Source: an uncultured Corynebacterium sp. (lineage in GTDB: Bacteria > Actinomycetota > Actinomycetes > Mycobacteriales > Mycobacteriaceae). Taken from it: 64,000 nt of DNA. Positions 18,012 through 27,161 of the stretch are shown here, one piece after another (positions within the stretch are counted from its first letter, which is position 1; each line of letters begins with the position of its first letter). The stretch spans positions 186,001-250,000 of the forward strand of contig CALUCD010000002.1 of the NCBI GenBank assembly GCA_943914465.1, written 5' to 3'. The position numbers and the translations under genes are program-made. The notes beneath the pieces were generated by a model. The model was not told the DNA's origin and made no database searches. It was given only the letters and a program-made list of their open reading frames with translations.

Positions 18012-19088
18012 GTGACGCTAACTCATCTGAGAAACGCGATCGATATGGTGAGGCGCAGGCGCGGCCTCGTTGTAGCTTCCTCATTGGTGTTCAGCCTCGT
18101 AACCTTGCTTTTGCTCATGGTAGCTGCAGATATCAACCTGCAGTACAACACGTTGAACGGCGGTCGAAAGTTGAGGAACGAGGGAGGCGTAGCGTTCAGC
18201 TCTTACTACCCTCCTGGAACTGTCAGCGAGCATGATTCCGCTGCGAAGAATCTACTCGGTGAACTTCTCTCTGGGAATGATGCCTACTCCTCTGCCTTTC
18301 GAAACCTTGACGCAGGAGGGGACGACACGTTCGCTGGGACGAGTACCATCCTGCTGGTCGGCGGTCGCGCTGCTAGCCTGTTTCCCGAGTTGCAACTCTG
18401 CGAACCTGCGCCGTGCGCGATCAATGGCGCGGACGTTACCGATGAAGCAGCAATTGTAGTTGCGGGCGAACCTATACCGGTAGTGGGGAAACTTCCCCGC
18501 GGTGCCGTCTGGTTTGACCCAAACTCGTCTGGTTTGAACCTCGATAAATACCGGGTCATCCTGCTCGAAGCTCGGCAAATCGATTCTCTGGACGAGTACA
18601 TAATCGAAGAGCTGTTCACGCGCACAGTACTTATCAAGCCGTCACCTGAGCTAGTCGATGATTTCATCGCGGCGGCTATCCCAGGTGGTCTTTACCTGGT
18701 CCCTGAAGAGCTGGAGAGAGCGCAGTCCGGTCGCTTCCGTGAGAACATGCTCACCGCTGGTTATTACGTTTTAGCCAGTCTTGCGTTTCTCTTTTTGCTC
18801 GCGTTGTGTTACTCAATTGGGCTGGAGAGCATTGTCAGATCTGAGCTGAAGACTTCGCGCATTAGGTTTCATTCTGGGGCGCAGGAGTCGTCGATCCTTT
18901 TTGAACTGTCGGCATTCGTATTTCTGGCTACCGCCTTCATTCCACTCGCGATGTGTACCGCCCTTGGAATACTCGCCCCGTCGCTACGCCAGGGCGCAGC
19001 TCTTGTCGGTATTGCGGTTGCCGTCCCGGTAGCAGCTTTGGTGTTCAAGATCGCAGTACTTGTGAATAGGAAAGGCCAGGTCCAGTGA
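18012..19088 (+). CDS. bacteriocin-associated permease subunit B (FtsX-like four-helix module)
   Basis: This is a 358-residue membrane protein if started at GTG 18012, where AGCAGG lies 8 nt upstream; ATG 18045 is a weaker alternative. One helix lies near residues 17-37, an outer domain to about 248, and three helices follow (about 252-272, 300-325, 330-350). It has the same 1+3 layout as subunit A. Its stop overlaps the GTG of the ATPase gene by 4 bp. Codon choice here is visibly less GC-rich than in the housekeeping genes on either side, consistent with acquisition. Confidence 0.76.
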   Translation: MTLTHLRNAIDMVRRRRGLVVASSLVFSLVTLLLLMVAADINLQYNTLNGGRKLRNEGGVAFSSYYPPGTVSEHDSAAKNLLGELLSGNDAYSSAFRNLDAGGDDTFAGTSTILLVGGRAASLFPELQLCEPAPCAINGADVTDEAAIVVAGEPIPVVGKLPRGAVWFDPNSSGLNLDKYRVILLEARQIDSLDEYIIEELFTRTVLIKPSPELVDDFIAAAIPGGLYLVPEELERAQSGRFRENMLTAGYYVLASLAFLFLLALCYSIGLESIVRSELKTSRIRFHSGAQESSILFELSAFVFLATAFIPLAMCTALGILAPSLRQGAALVGIAVAVPVAALVFKIAVLVNRKGQVQ

Positions 19089-19759
19089 ACGAAGCGCTAG
19101 CTCTGAACGATGTCAGCCAGGTGCATCGAACCAGATACGGCGAGGTAGCTGCGCTACGCGACGCCACGTTGCACGTGAACCGAGGAGAGCTCGTTGCACT
19201 CACCGGGCCGTCAGGATCGGGCAAGTCGACGGCCCTGCTCATCGCTTCCCTTGGGGCGAAACCAACTGCAGGAACGGTGTCATTAGCAGGAGCTCCTGCC
19301 CCGGCAGATTCCCGAACGCGGGCCCACTTGCGCAATGGCTACATCGGGTATGTGCCGCAGGACTATCTCGTCGTCGGTCAAAAGTCTGCAGTCGATAATG
19401 TGTGCATTCCGCTCGAATACGCCCAGCCGCGTATGCGTAAACACCGACGGCGCCAGATCGCATCGAAACTGTTACACGAATCGGGATTGGAAGCGGCAGT
19501 CTGCGCACGTGCGGCGAAGACGCTCTCTGGCGGGCAGAAGCAGCGCGTCGCCATCGCGCGAGCACTTGTGATGGACCCTGTGCTCATCCTCGCAGATGAA
19601 CCTACCGCCGCTTTGGACCGCAACATGGTCAAGTGGCTCATGCGCCGCTTCGTAGAACTCCGAGACAGTGGTAAAGCAGTTCTCATCGCAACCCATGATC
19701 AACGGGTGTATGACGAATGCGACCGCATCATCAGTATGGAGGATGGTCAGATCGTCTAG
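19085..19759 (+). CDS. ABC transporter ATP-binding protein of the first lactococcin-972-type cluster
   Basis: This 224-residue ATPase has Walker A GPSGSGKST near residue 40, Q-loop VPQDY, signature LSGGQKQR near 143, Walker B LILADEPTAALD and the switch histidine in ATHDQ. Its size and motifs are of the LolD/MacB-like class that energises FtsX-type permeases. The GTG start overlaps the permease B stop (GTGA). Only 9 bp separate its end from the convergent surface-protein gene. Confidence 0.93.
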   Translation: MNEALALNDVSQVHRTRYGEVAALRDATLHVNRGELVALTGPSGSGKSTALLIASLGAKPTAGTVSLAGAPAPADSRTRAHLRNGYIGYVPQDYLVVGQKSAVDNVCIPLEYAQPRMRKHRRRQIASKLLHESGLEAAVCARAAKTLSGGQKQRVAIARALVMDPVLILADEPTAALDRNMVKWLMRRFVELRDSGKAVLIATHDQRVYDECDRIISMEDGQIV

Positions 19760-19768
19760 GAAGCGACG

Positions 19769-21079
19769 TTATCGCAGCACGCTGGCAATGAACTGGTCCA
19801 GTGCTGGGCGCGCGGCGTACCCGATCGCGCCTGAGAGCAGCAGGGTGGCAATCGCGCCGAGGATGGACACGATCTTGAGTCCGTCCATGCTGAGCGACGA
19901 CCCCTGCGCCACCGACCCGTTCACCGTGTCCGGCGAGGACGACGACCGCCGCCCGGCCGAGCCCACCGTCGAGCCGGAGCCCGGCTCGTTCGCCTCCGCG
20001 CAGGCGGTGAACGCGTCGTTCATTGTGGCAATTGGTGCGAGCACCTGCGGGCCAACCTCATCGATGGCGTCGGACCCAGCGGCGGTGAGGTCAGCAACCT
20101 TGTAGCCCAGCAATGCTTCCACACTGAACTCGACTCCCGATTTCTCCACTGCATCCTTGAACAGGGTGAGGAAGTTGACCTTCTTCAGCTGGGCGTTGAG
20201 TTCTTGTTTGACTGCGTCTTGCGCGAGAACGTTCTTGAGGATCTGTTCGGTGTCGATGCCGGCGGCAGCGACCGCGTCGGCAAGCACTTGCTCCGTGTCC
20301 AATTCAGCGTCGTGCAGCGCTTGTTCAAGCATTGCGCTAATCTGCGCTTCTTTGCCGGAGGTGAGTTTCTTGACGACGCTGCGGGCATCCACCCCACTGT
20401 CTTTGAGCAGCCGCGCGATCAGCTCAGTCGGTTTGCTCAGCAGCGGAATATAGCTGGGGATTTTACGCGGGTCGACTTTGAAGTTGACCAGGCCACGCAG
20501 TTCCTCTGGCGTCGGCTCGACCTGGCTCCAGTCCATCTTCTCCAGCACATCTTCGAGCGGCAGGGATTTGAGTGCCTTGGCGGTGTCGACGTCACCGACC
20601 GCAGCCTTGAAGTCAACAGCTTTGACAACAGCCTGGAAGTCCACCTCCCCCAGCGCCGACTCAAGATCGACGTTGCTGATGATCTTTTCAATGCCGATGT
20701 TGTTGATCGCCGCCTCAATTCCGAACGGCATGACCAGCTTGGCCACGTCAACGCCGTAGAGAATGCCGCCCTGCTCTCGGGCCTGCTGCGGGGTCATGTT
20801 CAGCGTGTCTGCCCCTTCGCCAAAGAATGGGCGGTCGGCGGCGTCGGTGAAGCTGGTCTGCAGCACGGTGTTGTCTGTCTGCTCGGACATTTCAGTGAAC
20901 AGTGTGCGGTAGGCGGCGTTGACGCGCTGCTGGTCACGTTGGGTGAATGTGATGGCGCAGGTGTCTGCGCCGCGGTCGTAACGCGTTTCCCAGGCGGTGG
21001 CCTGCGGGGCGGCAACGACAACGGTTGAGGCGGTGGCGAGGGCAACGGCGCTGGTGCCGAGTGTGCGCGCGAGCGACAT
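19769..21079 (-). CDS. secreted, C-terminally membrane-anchored repetitive protein
   Basis: This 436-residue protein has an N-terminal signal peptide (residues 1-29, cleavage near ATA-WET), a long predicted helical ectodomain, a Ser/Gly-rich stalk (about 375-400) and one C-terminal membrane helix with a short tail. Residues about 138-200 contain consecutive 9-10-residue units of the pattern V-D-hydrophobic-x-x-A/V (VDLESALGE, VDFQAVVKA, VDFKAAVGD), a solenoid-like repeat. It is probably displayed on the outer face of the membrane. It lies convergent with the bacteriocin ABC genes. I do not recognise a function. Confidence 0.72.
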   Translation of the reverse strand: MSLARTLGTSAVALATASTVVVAAPQATAWETRYDRGADTCAITFTQRDQQRVNAAYRTLFTEMSEQTDNTVLQTSFTDAADRPFFGEGADTLNMTPQQAREQGGILYGVDVAKLVMPFGIEAAINNIGIEKIISNVDLESALGEVDFQAVVKAVDFKAAVGDVDTAKALKSLPLEDVLEKMDWSQVEPTPEELRGLVNFKVDPRKIPSYIPLLSKPTELIARLLKDSGVDARSVVKKLTSGKEAQISAMLEQALHDAELDTEQVLADAVAAAGIDTEQILKNVLAQDAVKQELNAQLKKVNFLTLFKDAVEKSGVEFSVEALLGYKVADLTAAGSDAIDEVGPQVLAPIATMNDAFTACAEANEPGSGSTVGSAGRRSSSSPDTVNGSVAQGSSLSMDGLKIVSILGAIATLLLSGAIGYAARPALDQFIASVLR

Positions 21080-21187
21080 AGAGAACCTTTCAGGTTTTAT
21101 ACAGCATGGAACATATGATATGTGGAAAATATTACAGTCTTTGCACAGCTACGAGGGGACTCAGCAAATGTCATCTTTTCTGGCACA

Positions 21188-22663
21188 ATGACGCAGGTGA
21201 AAAACAACGAAAAAGATTTCGTGGGCGCACTGGACACCACTGTTGACAACGTCCAGATGATGCCCACACCTGCCGACGCTGCGCAGGAACTCTCAGGCGA
21301 ACCGATCGACCGCGGCGACGTCATCGCCGCAGATGGACGCACCGCCGCCGCATGGGCACTGCGCTTCATCATCATCGTCGCCGCAACTGGGCTTCTGCTG
21401 TACCTGCTGAAGTTCGTCTGGATGGGCCTGCTGCCAATCCTGCTCGCACTCATTGTCTGCACGGTACTTTGGCCGCCAGTGCGCTGGCTGCGCAACAAAA
21501 AAGTACCGGCCGCACTGGCAGTCCTGCTTGTGCTCGTCGCGTTCTTCGGCGCGATCATCGGCATTTTCTCCGCCATGGCACCGACCGTGCGCGACCAGGG
21601 TGCGCAACTCTATGACCAAGCACAACAAGGCATTCGCCAAATCCTCGACTGGGTTGAGCAACGCCTAGACCCGCAGCTGATCGACGCCGACAAAATCCAA
21701 CAGGGCATCGACCAAGTCACCAACTTTGTCCGCGGCCAAGCCTCCAACATCGCCTCCGGGGTGTTCTCCGGCATCGGCGTCATCGCCTCCATTGGCACCA
21801 CCCTGGCGCTCACGCTGATCTTGACCTTCTTCTTCCTCAAAGACGGCGACCGCTTCCTGCCATGGCTGCGTAAATACGTCGGAGTAAAGGCCGGCTGGCA
21901 CCTGACCGAGGTGCTTATGCGCTCCTGGAACACCCTTGCCGGGTTCATCCGCACCCAAGCAATCGTGTCGTCTGTCGACGCCGTGTTCATCGGCCTCGGC
22001 CTGCTCCTGCTCGGTGTGCCGCTGTGGCCGGTGCTGGCTGTCATCACCTTCTTTGGTGGTTTCATCCCCATCATCGGTGCGTTCTCTGCTGGCGCGTTGG
22101 CGGTGATCATCGCCCTGGTTTCCAACGGGTTCTGGAATGCTATCTTCGTGCTCATCCTGGTCATTGCAGTGCAACAGCTGGAGGGCAACATCCTGCAGCC
22201 GGTGCTGCAATCACGCGCCATGGGCCTGCACGCCGCGATTGTCCTCCTTGCCGTGGCACTTGGCGGCACCCTGTTCGGCATCATCGGCGCCTTCCTTGCC
22301 GTGCCGGTTGCCGCCGTTGTTGCAGTGTGGTTCCGCTATTGGGCTGAGATGGTCTCCCTGCGCGCCGGACAAATCACAGCAGATGACATCCAAATAGCCA
22401 CCCAGCAAAGCCAAGCGCTTGACTCCCGCGAGGCGTTTTTCGCCGTGCGCAACCACATGATGAACATGGCGCGGCGCGACCGCCCCGACACAGACAAACC
22501 GATCAGCCAACGCCTCGGCTCCACCCGAGTGCCCACGGCCAACGAGGCGCCGAAGAAAACCTACGACAGCGAAACCCCCGGCGAGGCGCCAGCGGTGGAC
22601 CCGAAGGCCAAAAACTCCAGCGACAAAGAGCGCCAGCGTCAGCTAGACGACGACGAAGTGTAG
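21188..22663 (+). CDS. AI-2E family transporter (PerM-like membrane protein)
   Basis: This is a protein of about 491 residues with the family layout: paired helices near residues 55-110, a long periplasmic-type helical stretch, and six further helices. The family motifs LTLILTFFFLKDGDRFLPWL and EGNILQPVLQSRAMGLHAAIVLL are present. The C-terminal 90 residues are charged and cytoplasmic. The family is named after AI-2 export but most members have unknown substrates. ATG 21188 is preferred to 21122 because the latter adds a non-conserved segment; neither has a clear ribosome site. Confidence 0.88.
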   Translation: MTQVKNNEKDFVGALDTTVDNVQMMPTPADAAQELSGEPIDRGDVIAADGRTAAAWALRFIIIVAATGLLLYLLKFVWMGLLPILLALIVCTVLWPPVRWLRNKKVPAALAVLLVLVAFFGAIIGIFSAMAPTVRDQGAQLYDQAQQGIRQILDWVEQRLDPQLIDADKIQQGIDQVTNFVRGQASNIASGVFSGIGVIASIGTTLALTLILTFFFLKDGDRFLPWLRKYVGVKAGWHLTEVLMRSWNTLAGFIRTQAIVSSVDAVFIGLGLLLLGVPLWPVLAVITFFGGFIPIIGAFSAGALAVIIALVSNGFWNAIFVLILVIAVQQLEGNILQPVLQSRAMGLHAAIVLLAVALGGTLFGIIGAFLAVPVAAVVAVWFRYWAEMVSLRAGQITADDIQIATQQSQALDSREAFFAVRNHMMNMARRDRPDTDKPISQRLGSTRVPTANEAPKKTYDSETPGEAPAVDPKAKNSSDKERQRQLDDDEV

Positions 22664-22802
22664 CGGTGAGCGCGACGCCCCCGGGCCAAAACGCGCAGGT
22701 GAGGCACTGCGGGCGGGAGACGGTGACGCTCACACGCAAAGTTCCCTATGCTGGGCGGCCAGGCCCTCAACATGGGCCGTCACATTATTGAAAGGAACTC
22801 GC

Positions 22803-23327
22803 ATGTCTGATCTTTCCGGCAAGAAAATCGCCATTATCGCCACTGACGGATTCGAGGATTCCGAACTGACGTCGCCGAAGGAGGCCGTGGAGGCCGCCGG
22901 CGCCACCACGCACGTGATCTCCACCGAGAGCGGTGAGATCGAAGGCAAGAAGGGCGCCAAGGTTGCCGTTGACGCCACGACCGCCGACGCGTCCGCCGCT
23001 GATTACGACGCGCTGATCCTGCCTGGCGGCACCGTCAACTCTGACACCATCCGCACCGACGCAGCTGCCGTCGCACTGGCCAAGGAGTTCAACTCCGCGT
23101 CCAAGCCGATTGGCGTGATCTGCCACGGCGGCTGGATTCTCACCGACGCTGACCTGATCAAGGGCGTGAAACTCACCTCCGTGGCCAACGTCAAGACCGA
23201 CCTGATCAACGCCGGTGCGAACTGGGTTGACGAAGAGGTTGTTGTCGATTCCGGTTTCATCTCCTCGCGCACCCCGGACGACCTGCCGGCATTCAACGCC
23301 GCCCTGGTCGAGGAGTTTGCGAAGTAG
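22803..23327 (+). CDS. DJ-1/PfpI family protein (class I glutamine-amidotransferase-like)
   Basis: This 174-residue protein has KIAIIATDGFEDSELTSPKE at the N-terminus and the nucleophile elbow VICHGGWIL (Cys near residue 104), with Glu near 18. It is of the PfpI/YhbO type, implicated in glyoxalase-like or deglycase stress activities. AAAGGA lies 6 nt before ATG 22803. A TATGCT -10-like hexamer occurs about 55 bp upstream. It is monocistronic between the transporter and the convergent GOLPH3-like gene. Confidence 0.92.
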   Translation: MSDLSGKKIAIIATDGFEDSELTSPKEAVEAAGATTHVISTESGEIEGKKGAKVAVDATTADASAADYDALILPGGTVNSDTIRTDAAAVALAKEFNSASKPIGVICHGGWILTDADLIKGVKLTSVANVKTDLINAGANWVDEEVVVDSGFISSRTPDDLPAFNAALVEEFAK

Positions 23328-23379
23328 GCCGCGCGCAGCGGTTGTCCGTCTGATATCCGTTTCACCTGATTGCCGCCGG

Positions 23380-24066
23380 TCAGTACCGGTAACGGCGCTT
23401 CTGGCGGGCAATGGAGGCCATCGCATGCAGCGTTGCCGTCAGCGTTTCCGCGACGAGCGCGCTCGTGCGATCCAGGGACGGATCGGTCACTGAATACTTA
23501 ATCTCCTTGAGGGTTTTTCTCGTATCCAAAGACCCCATCGCGTTTAGCCCCTCCCGCAGCACCGTCGTGCCACCCGGTGCCTGCGTGACCAACGCCAACG
23601 TGACGGCCTCATCCCACGATTCGTGCGCCCCGTTTAACACGGCCTGTTGCAGGCGAAAACGGAGCTGCTGCCCAACTGTGGCGTCACGCGCTGAGTAGAA
23701 ATTCCACTTGAAAAACAAGAACCCTCTCTGCTCCGGTGCGAGTACACCTTGGCTCACTAACCGCCACGTGACCGCCTCCTCTGTGGCAAAGTGTTTATCT
23801 TTCAGGAGCCGCTGAACGCTACGCGGCCCGAGTTGCTCAAGCCGTTCCACCCCATGCCGAAGCAGTGGATCGGCGACATGGGTGGAGGCCACAGCGGGTA
23901 GCACCCGCTTACCAAGCAAGCCCCGATCCTCCAACACGATCAGGTTGTGAGCGGCAAGGTCACACAACAACGCGCTGCGCAGCACCTCGTCGCGCGCAGA
24001 TACCCACAAGTGGGCGCCACCGTCAACTCTGGTGGTCATCAGGAAAGCCTGCTCAGCGATGAACAT
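23380..24066 (-). CDS. GOLPH3/VPS74-like (GPP34) family protein
   Basis: This 228-residue all-helical protein follows the GPP34 layout: an N-terminal ALLCDLAAHNLIVLEDRG segment, a middle part around GFLFFKWNFYSARDA, and helices to a basic C-terminus (RQKRRYRY). Bacterial members are scattered in actinobacteria and their role is unknown; eukaryotic homologues bind phosphoinositides at the Golgi. The basic tail may touch membrane lipid (inference). It ends 70 bp upstream, in transcription order, of nothing related; the bacteriocin cluster 2 lies just behind its start. Confidence 0.75.
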   Translation of the reverse strand: MFIAEQAFLMTTRVDGGAHLWVSARDEVLRSALLCDLAAHNLIVLEDRGLLGKRVLPAVASTHVADPLLRHGVERLEQLGPRSVQRLLKDKHFATEEAVTWRLVSQGVLAPEQRGFLFFKWNFYSARDATVGQQLRFRLQQAVLNGAHESWDEAVTLALVTQAPGGTTVLREGLNAMGSLDTRKTLKEIKYSVTDPSLDRTSALVAETLTATLHAMASIARQKRRYRY

Positions 24067-24135
24067 GAATTTCGATGCTAACCCGAGCTGCGTCGGGCCG
24101 GGAGCAAATTCCGACCGCTTCTTTGTAGGACGGGC

Positions 24136-24465
24136 TTAAGATGCCGGCTCACACTTCTCTGCGTAGAACTTATTCCGGCCGATCAAGGATTGCGCCGCCG
24201 TGACGCGAGCAACTTCACCTGGTGCCACGCAGTCACTCCATTCCTGCGCGCGGCTCTTCACACCCGCGCGGTGCCATTCGTCCGGGTGCATATACTGGGA
24301 GAATGCTCGGCCAGCGCTGGCACCGTACGTCCACTCGCCACCGTCGTGGGCTTTGGTCTCCGAAGGAGTAGACCCCAGGATACCGGTAGCGAAGAGTCCG
24401 AATGTGGCCAGAGCAACAAGGGCGATGATGGCGAATACAGTGGCGAGCGTTTTTCCTGATTTCAT
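24136..24465 (-). CDS. lactococcin-972-family bacteriocin precursor, cluster 2, intact
   Basis: This 109-residue precursor has an N-terminal hydrophobic signal (about residues 8-30). The mature part begins near GGEWTYGASAGR, with Y-x-H, a central H, CVAP and a C-terminal Cys, matching the lactococcin 972 pattern. Unlike the other two precursors, its reading frame from MKSGKTL is unbroken. It is last in the minus-strand cluster, 36 bp after the ATPase. Its mature region aligns end to end with that of the 27162-27453 peptide (GG-W--GAS-GR, S-Y-H, CVAP, final Cys). Lactococcin 972 blocks septum formation through lipid II; whether this one does is not visible. Confidence 0.78.
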   Translation of the reverse strand: MKSGKTLATVFAIIALVALATFGLFATGILGSTPSETKAHDGGEWTYGASAGRAFSQYMHPDEWHRAGVKSRAQEWSDCVAPGEVARVTAAQSLIGRNKFYAEKCEPAS

Positions 24466-24501
24466 TGCGAATACTTTCTTTATGTTAGCTTGCGAAATGG
24501 A

Positions 24502-25167
24502 CTAGGTATTTGCGGTGATGACGGGGGGAGCGGTGAGCGAGACATCCCGGTCGCAATGGGAAACGACCCACGGGTCGTGGCTAACAATCACAATCGCTGC
24601 TCCGTTGTCGGCCAAGCCCCGCAGCAACTGAAGAACTAAAGCGGCGTTGGCACGGTCGAGTGATGCAGTCGGCTCGTCTGCGAGGATTAGCGGTGGCTCG
24701 CGCACGAGAATTCGTGCCAATGCTACGCGTTGCTGTTCGCCGCCACTAAGGATGAATGCCTTGTCTTTTTCGCGACCGCCTAAACCCACCACCGACAGCG
24801 CGTTTCTCACCCGTTCTGCGCAGGCTTTTCTTCCGATTCCGGGCGGTGCTGCTAACGCGACATTGTCGAAGATTGAATCGGCCTCAATCAGAGCGAAATC
24901 CTGAAACAGGTAGCCGATGTGCGTACGACGCAGAGAGCGTGCCTCGCGATTCGACAGTCCGGCGACGGGCTGACCGCTGAGAAACAGAGCGCCTTCCGAC
25001 GGCTGATCCAACAACCCGATGCAGTTCAGCAGCGTCGATTTTCCCGCCCCGGACGGTCCGGTCAGAGATGTAAGTGCCCCTGAAACGACCTCGAAGCTGA
25101 GTCCGTCCCATAGCGCGCGGTGCCCTAGACGGTAGGAAAGGTCAACTGCGCGCACTACTGATTCCAT
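24502..25167 (-). CDS. ABC transporter ATP-binding protein of the second lactococcin-972-type cluster
   Basis: This 221-residue ATPase has Walker A GPSGAGKST near residue 38, Q-loop LFQDF, signature LSGGEQQR near 141, Walker B LILADEPTASLD and switch His in VSHDP. AAGGA lies 5 nt before ATG 25167, favouring it over the adjacent ATG 25170. It overlaps the 3' end of the permease gene by 26 bp. It pairs with the fused permease to export or expel the bacteriocin. Confidence 0.93.
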   Translation of the reverse strand: MESVVRAVDLSYRLGHRALWDGLSFEVVSGALTSLTGPSGAGKSTLLNCIGLLDQPSEGALFLSGQPVAGLSNREARSLRRTHIGYLFQDFALIEADSIFDNVALAAPPGIGRKACAERVRNALSVVGLGGREKDKAFILSGGEQQRVALARILVREPPLILADEPTASLDRANAALVLQLLRGLADNGAAIVIVSHDPWVVSHCDRDVSLTAPPVITANT

Positions 25168-27136
25168 CATGTTCCTTCTCTCTTAGGTCAGCATGGGCAG
25201 CTGAGCGATTCGGGCGGGAGACGGTGGCCAGGCTAAGACCAAACGCGCAGAGGGCAACAACGAGTGTGGTGATGATTGACTCGGTAGATACTCGCTCGAT
25301 TGCCAGCATGATGGGAGATGCAGCGCCCGGAGGCTGCATCTCCCATTGCCGCAGCAGTGACGTCTTATTCCAGAAATAGCCAAATAAAGCAGCCAAGGTA
25401 GCAAACGTGATGCCAGCCATGCGTGTGTAGACGCCAATGGGAGCGCGCCCGAACGCTGACATGACTCGCAAACGTTGATGCCAAAGGCGCCGGTAGATGA
25501 ACGCCACCACTACAGCCACGCCGAGCGCAAAAACGACTGCTACCAGTAATCCGCCGACGAACATGAGTGCCTCTCTTCCGATCGCCCCCTGCGCCTGCGC
25601 CCACAACGAGGACATGTTGGTCGCACCTGCGACAAACGTGGCTAAATCGGGCTGCTGGTCAATTCGGGTGAGAAAGTCGCTTGTTGTGAAGCCGAGCCTT
25701 TTGCGTGACATCGCCGCCACGATTGTGCGATCAGACGCGAGCTGATCATCTGGGTAGATCATGATGATAGGGTCGTGCACAATGGCCGGCTCCATCCATC
25801 CGGATTCAAATACATTCCAGGTAAACACCTCGTGACCCGGTTGCAGTTCGCGCACTTCGCAGTACGTCGAGCACCCCTCGTGGAGGCTTGTCAAGGTCTC
25901 AACTGAAACATTCATGTCGGGCGGAATGTACAAAACCGGATGGTCTGCACTCTCAAGTTCGGGCTGAATCGATCGAGCTGCGGCCGTTTGATTGAACATA
26001 ACCGTAGGCTTATCGATTCCCTGTGAAAGAGCGGCATTCTCATCCCAGTAATCAGCCAGGACAACCTCGTGGTTCGCCGAAAACTCCCGAATAATGGCAG
26101 CAAGATCGCGTTCGGATTGTTTGACGCCCTCCAGGTCTCTCGCGCTCGAAAGATCCGCCACGACGACATCTTCCGTCGCTGCCCACACTTGTGTATCTGC
26201 GGATTGCTTCATATATTGCGGGACGGTATTGAATGCAGGAACCGCAAAGCTTGCCACGCTGAGTATTGCTGCTGTTTGCGTGAGTAGTGCGAGCAAGGAT
26301 GTTGAAACGACGGGCAGCTTGCCTTTCAACCTGTCCGGAATGCCCAGTCGCATTACTACCGCGAGGGCGACGAGGAACGCGACTGCCATCGCTCCTACGA
26401 TCAAGAATAGGAAGACGAGCTCATAACGAAGTAGACCTCGCATGGCATGCCAGGAAATGAGAAGACCACCGACCGTGTTCGCGGCGATCGCAACGACGGT
26501 GGAAACGATGAACGCTTTGCAATAGGAACGGCGCAGCTCACGTGTCACTGTGCGCCCGAAGCTCAGGCCGTGAAGTTGCCAAATGGCGTAGTCCTTAGAT
26601 CGAGCAAGGGTGGAGGCCACCACGATCGCTGCGCATACGGCCATTACTAGAAGGAGCAGCGAACCAAGCGAGGTGTCGACCAGAAGGAACTCCCACCTTG
26701 TGTTCGGAATCGCTGCGCTGTTCACACCATTCTCGGACAGGTATGCCTCCACCGCTTCGCGAAAGCTACCCGGACCCGATAACTGATACATCCAGCGTGC
26801 CTCGCCGTACGGAAGCTCGGACAGGGAGTAAAGGTTGAGCTCTTGTGCTGGGGGAAACCGGCGGTACGTTCGGGGTGTGTACGCCCCGGCCGCATATACG
26901 TCCAAGGATTCTGGCTGCGGTATCGCCACAGCCAGGCGCCCGCTATGTTGCTCCGCGATAGCGCTAAGACCAGCGACGATGTCGACCCCATCTGCGTTTG
27001 ACCGTACCAATAAGGCATGGTCTTCCACTACCTCATCCTGCTGGATCAGCAGCGCGCTCCAATATGCGAAGATGAACGCGAACACGAATGCAAGGACGAT
27101 GGATGCCGGCGCAAACAGGGTCGACTGCTTTCTCAT
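25142..27136 (-). CDS. bacteriocin-associated integral membrane protein (fused double FtsX-like permease)
   Basis: This 664-residue protein is built as two 1+3 helix modules. Module 1 has a helix near 8-31, an outer domain to about 148, and helices near 150-175, 205-228 and 235-262. Module 2 has a helix near 275-297, an outer domain to about 530, and helices near 535-562, 582-600 and 625-645. Size and layout match the putative immunity/export proteins that accompany lactococcin 972. It lies 26 bp after the frameshifted precursor gene, with AGGA 8 nt before ATG. The cluster 1 counterpart is split into two genes. Confidence 0.82.
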   Translation of the reverse strand: MRKQSTLFAPASIVLAFVFAFIFAYWSALLIQQDEVVEDHALLVRSNADGVDIVAGLSAIAEQHSGRLAVAIPQPESLDVYAAGAYTPRTYRRFPPAQELNLYSLSELPYGEARWMYQLSGPGSFREAVEAYLSENGVNSAAIPNTRWEFLLVDTSLGSLLLLVMAVCAAIVVASTLARSKDYAIWQLHGLSFGRTVTRELRRSYCKAFIVSTVVAIAANTVGGLLISWHAMRGLLRYELVFLFLIVGAMAVAFLVALAVVMRLGIPDRLKGKLPVVSTSLLALLTQTAAILSVASFAVPAFNTVPQYMKQSADTQVWAATEDVVVADLSSARDLEGVKQSERDLAAIIREFSANHEVVLADYWDENAALSQGIDKPTVMFNQTAAARSIQPELESADHPVLYIPPDMNVSVETLTSLHEGCSTYCEVRELQPGHEVFTWNVFESGWMEPAIVHDPIIMIYPDDQLASDRTIVAAMSRKRLGFTTSDFLTRIDQQPDLATFVAGATNMSSLWAQAQGAIGREALMFVGGLLVAVVFALGVAVVVAFIYRRLWHQRLRVMSAFGRAPIGVYTRMAGITFATLAALFGYFWNKTSLLRQWEMQPPGAASPIMLAIERVSTESIITTLVVALCAFGLSLATVSRPNRSAAHADLREKEHDGISSARS

Positions 27137-27161
27137 GCTGGATTCCTACGAGGTGCGCGTG

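Noticed and set aside
17020..19088. Frameshift between the two permease genes of cluster 1
   Set aside because: Each has its own start signal, N-terminal membrane helix and complete 1+3 layout; they are two genes, not one broken gene.
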